This document shows positions 18,401 to 21,180 of a DNA stretch of 21,180 nucleotides, piece by piece; positions within the stretch are counted from its first letter, which is position 1; each line of letters opens with the position of its first letter. This DNA is from Apostichopus californicus (taxonomy: Eukaryota; Echinodermata; Holothuroidea; Aspidochirotida; Stichopodidae): contig JAIPMN010040098.1 in assembly GCA_020650975.1 (NCBI GenBank), positions 1 to 21,180 on the forward strand, in the 5' to 3' direction. Position numbers and translations under genes: made by a program. Below the pieces are notes generated by a model, which was given only the letters and a program-made list of their open reading frames with translations, searched no databases and was not told the origin of the DNA.

Positions 18401-21153
18401 CAATGACAAGAGTTTGTTAAACACCTAATGAAATTATAAAGAGAGACAAAGAGAACTATGAATATGAATGAACAAGAAATAGTTGTGTATTAACTGGAGT
18501 GACATATATCTCAAAATTTATAAATGATTTTACACCAAATTAATGATGACAGGTTTCTGGAAACCTATTAAACCGTGTTCATTCAGTCCCTATTAGTATT
18601 GAATTAAATGAAACCTAATAAACTAAATAAAACTAAATCATAAAAAAAATTAAATTAAAATCAAAAAAATTAAATTAATAAATAAAAATGAAATAATAAT
18701 AAATAATACTAATTGATAACGTTAATTATCAATACAATAATGACCACTTCAGCTTTATCCTATAGTATGTGCAATATTGAGGACACTAGCTTATGATAGG
18801 ATTCAATACAATTAACATGTTATGTAACTTGTTTCTCTTTCTCTTGACTGTTTACTTTTCACTCAGAGTTTTGCTTTGTGTGGCTTATTTTATTTCTTTC
18901 ATTTCCTTATTTTTCTTCAAAGGACATTAATCTACAGACAAGAAGGGCAAGTGTTTTCCTTTAATTCCTTTTCCTTTAATTCCTCTTAGAAGCCATCTCC
19001 TCAATTTGTCTCAAAATGTAATGAATCTTACATCCATATCTTCATTTTCTTTTCTATTTTCTGTTTTGTATTTTAAAAATCATCTATAATTTTGCATCTT
19101 TTCCAATGTATTTGCTTGAGATATCATTAATTATTAACTCTACCCATCCTAAATCAACTGTTAATCCCTACCCTTCAAACATATATGAACCCACAAATCC
19201 CTCACTTCCAAAGTCACAGCACCTGTTATCCTAACAGTACCGATTTCAACGATGCTTCAGGCAGATATTCTTCTTCCAAATGTCTCCAAACATGTTACTT
19301 TCCAAACAATTCTCACCTTCAGTAGAAGTTCCTGTCCGATTCTAATTTCAATGAGTCTCATGACATAGTGTGCCTTGGTTGCAAACAGCTTCCAATACAG
19401 ATAGGAGATAGTGTGAGGATTGTCAGACGGAAAGTAAAGATGTGATGGTTTCTTCTCCGTCTGGAGTGACGAGTGGTCCAGGAATGGTTCTGGATTTAAG
19501 ATGATGCCACCCATCGTCTGTTCGTAATCACAAACAAGTTTCAGGTCCTGAATGATAAAGTGTAAAAATGAGAATGCCTAATCCTATTTGTACAGAAAGA
19601 TCTTTAATACATTTGACCATAATATTGTCATAAAATATGCCTATAATTCACTAATTGACAGGATAAATGGAAATGACATTGTTTTTTGTAAATGAGTAAA
19701 CTTGGGTTTAACTTGGTCGAAGCAATGGTTCAAAAGGTTGCACTGAGGCAAATGTTATTAACCTTTCAGGCATATCTGGATTAGCACTGTCTACATTTAA
19801 AAACTTCATCAACAAGGGATAAAAAACAGATTGCTTTGTAGTCCACCTACCCCACCCCACCCCATCCTACCCCACCCGATCCTACCCCACCCCACCCACC
19901 CAACCCCATCCTACCCCACCCTTCCTATCCTCCACTCTAGGAGTATCCTTTCTTTTGCTTTTGAAAGAGTTCAAACAGGCTGAACTCTGTACAGTTGATT
20001 CACAGACTCCCACTGACCAATTAAGCATCCTGCACCATTAATACAATGCCCACAATGCATAGATATGTACAGTAGCCTATTCATTGATTCCCTGAGTTTC
20101 TGCCACAGCGAGGTCAAACTGTAATATAGAGAGAGTGGTATTGTTTGTAAACCTGTGCTACAGTTACCTTGGCCAGCAAAACTATTAAATTTGAAATGTT
20201 CTAAAGACAACAGTTCACATTCATCCTGGTAATGTGGCACCTAGACTGGAATCAATACATAACAAGTATATGTCCTACACTGTCAAGACTGAGAGCATCT
20301 GTCTACAAGAGACATGTCCTACACTGTCAAGACTGATAGCATCTGTCTACAAGAGACATGTCCTACACTGTCAAGACTGAGAGCATCTGTCTACAAGAGA
20401 CATGTCCTACACTGTCGAGACTGATAGCATCTGTCTACAAGAGACATGTCCTACACTGTCGAGACTGATAGCATCTGTCTACAAGAGACATGTCCTACTC
20501 AGTCGAGACTGAGAGCATCTGTCTACAAGAGACATGTCCTACACTGTCGAGACTGATAGCATCTGTCTACAAGAGACATGTCCTACACTGTTGAGACTGA
20601 TAGCATCTGTCTACAAGAGACATGTCCTACTCAATTGAGACTGAGAGCATCTGTCTACAAGAGACATGTCCTACACTGTCGAGACTGAGAGCATCTGTCT
20701 ACAAGAGACATGTCCTACACTGTCGAGACTGAGAGCATCTGTCTACAAGAGACATGTCCTACACTGTTTAAACTGAGAGCTTCTGTCTACAAGAGACATG
20801 TCCTACACTGTTGAGACTGAGAGCATCTGTCTACAAGAGACATGTCCTACACTGTCGAGACTGAGAGCATCTGTCTACAAGAGACCAAATTATTGACATA
20901 AAAGGAAACTACAGCAGTAAAATGGAAGACAATTCATACCTTGTGGATATGATACCGGTATTCGTTAGTTCCGAATAATTTCTTTAGGAAGATGTTGCAG
21001 AGGTACTTGGAGATGCCTTTAGTCAACCAGCTGTCGTACCATGAGTTAGGGCTGATGTAGCAACCAAAGTACTGCTCTGTGAGGGCATTGACCATATTAC
21101 GACGGGATTCAAAGGTCTGATCAATGATGTACTTGGAGTGTAAGAGGTTGGTG
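4835..21153 (-). CDS. TAF2: TAF2, TFIID subunit 2 (12-exon internal part of the gene)
   Basis: This is the full gene model in the window. Exons on the minus strand: 21153-20940, 19547-19317, 18424-18332, 17717-17541, 16697-16588, 15495-15430, 13021-12889, 10004-9885, 8689-8549, 6405-6295, 5567-5457, 5051-4835. They total 1,724 nt (about 575 codons) with no stop, and every junction is GT..AG and phase-consistent. TAF2 is a nuclear TFIID subunit involved in core promoter (Initiator) recognition and is built on an M1 aminopeptidase-like fold. Exons A-C plus the start of D give the thermolysin-like domain, the rest of D to early G the beta-sandwich domain, and late G to L the HEAT-like helical domain. 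Vertebrate TAF2 is about 1,200 residues, so roughly half is present. The N-terminal third and the tail after exon L are missing. Identification rests on remembered vertebrate TAF2. Exon edges are predictions from frame, homology and splice motifs. Confidence 0.95.
5052..5456 (-). other. Intron K/L
   Basis: A 405-bp intron with short degenerate repeats at 5330-5440 (gagtcccagaatg twice, gtgagtag twice). Nothing else is recognised. Confidence 0.8.
5457..5567 (-). CDS. TAF2: TAF2 exon K, acceptor end duplicated upstream
   Basis: The exon is 111 nt, 37 codons, phase 0, from YSDNYYRASLLDAL to VDNLIPETK. The acceptor is ccttcag and the donor is gtaacc. SDNYYRA, DAL.N.VTPAVS and DNL.P match vertebrate TAF2. 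The first 38 exon bases and their acceptor recur at 5638-5675 plus adjoining intron, 108 bp further upstream in the transcript. Homology across the whole exon identifies this copy as the functional one. Confidence 0.93.
5530..5745. repeat. 108-bp tandem duplication of the exon K acceptor region
   Basis: Copy 1 runs 5530-5637 and includes the first 38 bases of exon K; copy 2 runs 5638 to about 5745. Shared blocks are ctctgtagtagttatcagaa, agaagtgaagaagttaaa and gatatcaataactacatggg. On the minus strand copy 2 has its own acceptor-like cttcttacag before TATTCTGATAAC. It encodes YSDNYYRASLIDAIT and then meets a stop. It has no convincing donor, so it looks like an incomplete exon copy. Confidence 0.88.
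5746..6294 (-). other. Remaining J/K intron
   Basis: Upstream of the duplicated exon K segment I see nothing beyond ordinary AT-rich intron sequence. An open frame reading back from exon J is intronic. Confidence 0.7.
6295..6405 (-). CDS. TAF2: TAF2 exon J
   Basis: The exon is 111 nt, 37 codons, phase 0, from EIPKALGKIRNAHSICPRE to YCDNKKNH. The acceptor is ttttgtag and the donor is gtgagt. CPRECLNFLLDLIKYCDNKKN aligns with vertebrate CPKEVLTFILDLIKYNDNRKN. It is part of the HEAT-like domain. It is separated from exon I by a 2.1-kb intron, most of which is the transposon. Confidence 0.93.
6512..6527 (+). repeat. Left terminal inverted repeat of the THAP element
   Basis: The sequence aggccaactatggaga follows TTAA directly and pairs with 8370-8385, with one mismatch at the third base. 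Confidence 0.8.
6715..6738 (+). repeat. Left subterminal 24-bp inverted repeat with CRE-like core
   Basis: Starts gtgacgtcatctttgg and ends tataccgc. It contains the palindrome TGACGTCA. It is perfectly repeated in inverted orientation at 8148-8171. It lies about 80 bp upstream of the THAP ORF start, so it could be a transposase-binding or promoter element. Confidence 0.7.
6820..7005 (+). pseudogene. THAP zinc-finger domain remnant in the transposon
   Basis: The reading frame gives 61 residues starting MPQFCVVGGCSY. THAP domains are DNA-binding C2CH zinc modules at the N terminus of many transposase-related proteins. Visible features are C5 and C10 (C-x4-C), the FSFP motif at 22-25, the conserved tryptophan W37 in RLWINFVR, and H60. 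The expected third ligand in the C-S-x-H-F motif is replaced: residues 57-61 read MSPHA. A stop follows at once. Reading continues in another frame for a while (from 6998), which suggests an indel. No transposase-like motif was recognised downstream to 8150. This is either a decayed exon of a Kolobok-type protein or a first exon with an unrecognised splice. It is not likely to be functional as it stands. Confidence 0.65.
8148..8171 (-). repeat. Right subterminal 24-bp inverted repeat with CRE-like core
   Basis: Exact reverse complement of 6715-6738. The surrounding sequence is not conserved between the two ends, so this block has been kept selectively or is young relative to its flanks. Confidence 0.7.
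8370..8385 (-). repeat. Right terminal inverted repeat of the THAP element
   Basis: The reverse complement reads agcccaactatggaga. It is followed by TTAA at 8386-8389. Confidence 0.8.
8549..8689 (-). CDS. TAF2: TAF2 exon I
   Basis: The exon is 141 nt, 47 codons, phase 0, from VANKLMTSFSGHSAL to NFPSYFLLK. The acceptor is actcgcag and the donor is gtgagtag. PDIVKRNNFSNFPSYFLLK aligns with vertebrate PNIVKTNNFMSFQSYFLQK. It is part of the HEAT-like domain. In the transcript it lies just upstream of the THAP-bearing transposon. Confidence 0.93.
8690..9884 (-). other. Intron H/I with possible SINE tail
   Basis: A 1,195-bp intron. 9442-9494 (cttgagcacccttctgggtg through taaatcaccattattata) resembles the 3' tail style of some invertebrate SINEs, but I see no head. 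The rest includes a pyrimidine-rich stretch at about 8740-8860, and I see nothing coding. Confidence 0.5.
9885..10004 (-). CDS. TAF2: TAF2 exon H, acceptor abuts a 79-bp repeat array
   Basis: The exon is 120 nt, 40 codons, phase 0, from AIDALEEFPTMG to RTRAVNCFAK. The acceptor is tttttgcag and the donor is gtatagt. It aligns with vertebrate SILALEKFPTPAS..CFYRVRMSACFCLAK; FYRVR is identical. It is part of the HEAT-like domain. The intron sequence immediately upstream of the acceptor (from about 10010) is already the first unit of the 79-bp array, so the polypyrimidine region is repeat-derived or the source of the repeat. Confidence 0.93.
10010..11240. repeat. 79-bp minisatellite, 16 copies, against the exon H acceptor
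   Basis: The unit is about 79 bp, from acatctggagtatgaaagac through caagtaataagcattgatg to agaatattaacg. I count 16 copies of the ctggagta core. Between about 10260 and 10730 alternate copies are alike (cttgcttcc versus ctgtgttcc), giving a 157-bp dimeric period. Another sub-block with gagtagg and gctgcc alternates at 10801-11200. The first unit starts about five bases from the exon H acceptor. Reading frames through the array are repeat-derived; 157 is not a multiple of three. Confidence 0.92.
11241..12457 (-). other. Unique part of the G/H intron
   Basis: About 1.2 kb between the 79-bp array and the GATA/GACA tract. No gene, repeat or structured element was recognised. Confidence 0.7.
12458..12796. 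repeat. GATA/GACA compound microsatellite
   Basis: About 340 bp of (gata)n and (gaca)n tetranucleotides with interspersed tacaga and a short (ga)n end. All minus-strand frames are open and read CLSVCLS-type repeats, which is an artefact of the tetranucleotide. It lies about 90 bp from the exon G donor, inside the G/H intron. Confidence 0.95.
12889..13021 (-). CDS. TAF2: TAF2 exon G
   Basis: The exon is 133 nt: one base completing Asp, then 44 codons, ADSPVLWIRVDTAM to YERDIVAQIE. The acceptor is gtttag and the donor is gtaagc. ADSP.LWIR.D and WQYQLRYERD are identical to vertebrates. It carries the last strand of the beta-sandwich domain and the first helix of the C-terminal helical domain. 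Confidence 0.93.
13624..15445. repeat. 118-bp minisatellite, about 16 copies, including the exon F donor
   Basis: The unit is 117-119 bp, marked by atggtctaaattacc, ggtatcaacttac, tccatagcattca and tgtgacatcacatgtgaca. I count 16 occurrences of the tccatagc block, including one tcgatagc variant; the last (15430) is the end of exon F. Degenerate tgtgacatcacat blocks at about 13310, 13434 and 13560 suggest older, eroded copies to the left. Each unit holds the palindrome TCACATGTGA. On the minus strand each complete copy carries atgctatggagtaagttg, or a close variant, so a consensus-like splice donor is repeated throughout the F/G intron. Confidence 0.92.
15430..15495 (-). CDS. TAF2: TAF2 exon F, lies at the end of a 118-bp minisatellite
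   Basis: The exon is 66 nt with split codons at both ends: (R)HKKKKIPLMNGEEVDMDLNAM(D). The acceptor is taatccag and the donor is gtaagttg. KKKKIPLMNGEEVDMDL.AMDADSP across the F/G join is almost identical to vertebrate TAF2. Its last ~20 bases and its donor (caacttac on the + strand, then tccatagcattcagg) form part of the repeat unit filling 13.6-15.4 kb. This real exon is therefore one end copy of the array. Confidence 0.93.
15935..16092. repeat. 41-bp tandem repeat, about 3.9 copies
   Basis: The unit starts ggtaaccatagcctaacctc and continues taccttcagtttaccttacat. The copies differ at a few positions (cag/cac, taa/tta). It lies in the E/F intron. Confidence 0.88.
16093..16587 (-). other. 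Unique part of the E/F intron
   Basis: About 500 bp between the 41-bp repeats and exon E. Nothing recognised. The stretch 15496-15934 on the other side is likewise unremarkable. Confidence 0.7.
16588..16697 (-). CDS. TAF2: TAF2 exon E
   Basis: The exon is 110 nt, 36 codons plus two bases (phase 2 at its 3' end), from GPLKVTIQELDGSFEHT to ITCHSKSR. The acceptor is ctccccag and the donor is gtaataa. GPLKVT.QELDGSF and CHSKSR are identical to the vertebrate protein. It is part of the beta-sandwich domain. The split arginine codon (AG|G) is completed in exon F. Confidence 0.93.
17119..17343 (-). mobile_element. tRNA-derived SINE, minus strand
   Basis: On the minus strand a tRNA-like head has an A box tagctaagtgg (17336-17326, fits TRGYNNANNNG) and a B box gtttgagtc (17291-17283, one mismatch to GWTCRANNC) about 35 nt apart, as in tRNA genes. 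A body follows, ending in an ATACAAATACAAATA tail at about 17142-17119. The acceptor stem does not pair, so it is not a tRNA gene. The short ctat at both ends may be a target duplication. It interrupts a copy of the exon D repeat spacer. Confidence 0.6.
17383..17553. repeat. Triplicated exon D donor segment
   Basis: The block accatctgtttacttac followed by tacatatttattg occurs at 17383, 17451 and 17524, spaced 68 and 73 bp. It is joined by gatatctctgacattgctatagtgaccataac-type spacers. The third copy is the real exon D 3' end and donor. A partial fourth spacer (17091-17118, 25 of 28 bases alike) lies on the other side of the SINE. Confidence 0.88.
17541..17717 (-). CDS. TAF2: TAF2 exon D, donor end triplicated downstream
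   Basis: The exon is 177 nt, 59 codons, phase 0, from FLKSLSSVSGKDL to RAGINKYV. The acceptor is ctcgtcag and the donor is gtaagtaaac. FNRKRNV is identical to vertebrate TAF2, and VSGKDL, EQWV and QKYV-like blocks are also recognisable. It leads from the end of the thermolysin-like domain into the beta-sandwich domain. The last 13 exon bases plus the donor occur twice more in the following intron at about 17451-17480 and 17383-17412. Homology places the true end at KYV. Reading into the intron hits a stop after VSKQMVLWSL. Confidence 0.93.
17718..18331 (-). other. Intron C/D
   Basis: A 614-bp intron. It holds a C-rich run at 18118-18163 on the + strand (G-rich in the transcript). Nothing else is seen. 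Confidence 0.75.
18332..18424 (-). CDS. TAF2: TAF2 exon C
   Basis: The exon is 93 nt, 31 codons, phase 0 at both ends. It starts VFNKLLSLATSG and ends NMLISTSG. The acceptor is cattag and the donor is gtaagc. VFNKLLSLA is identical to the vertebrate protein, and MLISTSG matches MLVSTSG. The exon falls below the length usually accepted for a free-standing ORF and is supported by homology plus the splice sites. Confidence 0.92.
18425..19316 (-). other. Intron B/C with A/T-rich low-complexity tract
   Basis: An 892-bp intron. 18600-18720 is nearly pure A/T (taaa, taat, ttaa motifs). The remainder is pyrimidine-rich on the + strand around 18890-19080. No gene seen. Confidence 0.75.
19317..19547 (-). 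CDS. TAF2: TAF2 exon B
   Basis: The exon is 231 nt, 77 codons, phase 0 at both ends, from DLKLVCDYEQTMGG to RIGQELLLK. The acceptor is cattcag and the donor is gtgaga. The motifs HLYFPSDNPHTISYLYW and KAHYVMRLIEIRI align with vertebrate HLHFSIKHPHTLSWEYY and KAHLVMRLIENRI. It forms the helical end of the thermolysin-like domain. The reading frame stays open for a few codons past the donor, but homology stops at LLLK. Confidence 0.93.
19548..20270 (-). other. 3' part of intron A/B
   Basis: Apart from the C-rich pentamer tract (19848-19926) I see no gene or repeat. The open frame at 19971-20240 has no recognised domain and no splice context in the TAF2 frame. Confidence 0.65.
19848..19926 (-). 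repeat. C-rich pentamer tract, G-run rich in the TAF2 transcript
   Basis: Repeats of ccccac, cctac and ccatc on the + strand. In the minus-strand pre-mRNA this becomes many GGGG runs separated by 1-6 bases, which is G-quadruplex-forming in principle. It lies in the A/B intron. Confidence 0.85.
20271..20885. repeat. 44-bp minisatellite, 14 copies
   Basis: The unit is 44 bp: tcctacactgtcgagactga, then gagcatctgtctac, then aagagacatg. There are 14 head-to-tail copies with few differences (caag/cgag/tgag, gata/gaga, ctac/ctca). Each unit contains the palindrome GACATGTC and a small hairpin TGTCT-acaag-AGACA. It ends 54 bp from the exon A donor, inside the A/B intron. Confidence 0.92.
20940..21153 (-). 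CDS. TAF2: TAF2 exon A: degenerate M1 catalytic helix region
   Basis: The exon is 214 nt: one base completing a codon from the previous, unseen exon, then 71 codons from TNLLHSKYIIDQ to NEYRYHIHK. The acceptor is attccag and the donor is gtatga. It covers the part of the M1 fold where active peptidases have HExxH and a downstream glutamate. Here the equivalent stretch reads NALTEQYFG and the WLNEG position reads WLTKGIS, so the zinc ligands are absent, as expected for TAF2. GISKYL and NEYR match the vertebrate protein (GISGYI, NEYR). Only 27 nt of the preceding intron remain before the window edge. Confidence 0.93.
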
Positions 21154-21180
21154 CTGGAATGAACATGTTTACAAAGAAGA

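Overview
The window is eukaryotic nuclear DNA from an AT-rich, intron-rich animal genome. It is dominated by one protein-coding gene on the minus strand. Twelve exons (A to L in transcription order, from 21153 down to 4835) all have GT..AG junctions and join into one open frame of about 575 codons. The product matches TAF2, the TFIID subunit with an M1-aminopeptidase-like fold. The match is exon by exon, with blocks identical to vertebrate TAF2 as I know it (FNKLLSLA, FNRKRNV, QELDGSF, IPLMNGEEVDMDL, WQYQLRYERD, LQKNGH). The first exons lie beyond the right edge. The 3' exons were not found and probably lie beyond the left edge. I cannot name the species. A non-vertebrate animal, perhaps a marine deuterostome, fits the divergence, the dense tandem repeats, the tRNA-derived SINE and the Kolobok-like transposon.

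Layout from right to left (5' to 3' of the gene). Exon A is followed by an intron with fourteen 44-bp repeats and a (CCCCA/T) tract. Exons B and C are simple. Exon D has its donor end triplicated in the following intron, where a tRNA-derived SINE has interrupted a further copy. Exon E is followed by four 41-bp repeats. Exon F is itself the terminal copy of a 118-bp minisatellite with about 16 copies. Exon G is followed by a GATA/GACA microsatellite and then sixteen 79-bp repeats that run up to the acceptor of exon H. The intron between exons I and J holds a 1.9-kb transposon-like element with TTAA target duplications, 16-bp terminal inverted repeats, perfect 24-bp subterminal inverted repeats and a decayed THAP-domain ORF. 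Exon K has a second copy of its acceptor and first 38 bases 108 bp upstream. Exon L precedes 4.8 kb of apparently non-coding sequence with tandem repeats at the far left.

The two most striking observations are these. First, at least three exon edges (D, F, K) have been copied into intronic tandem repeats with their splice sites intact, and a fourth array (H) starts within a few bases of an acceptor. Second, there is a Kolobok/T2-like element carrying a THAP zinc-finger remnant antisense to the host gene. Most other open frames are chance or repeat-derived and are left out.
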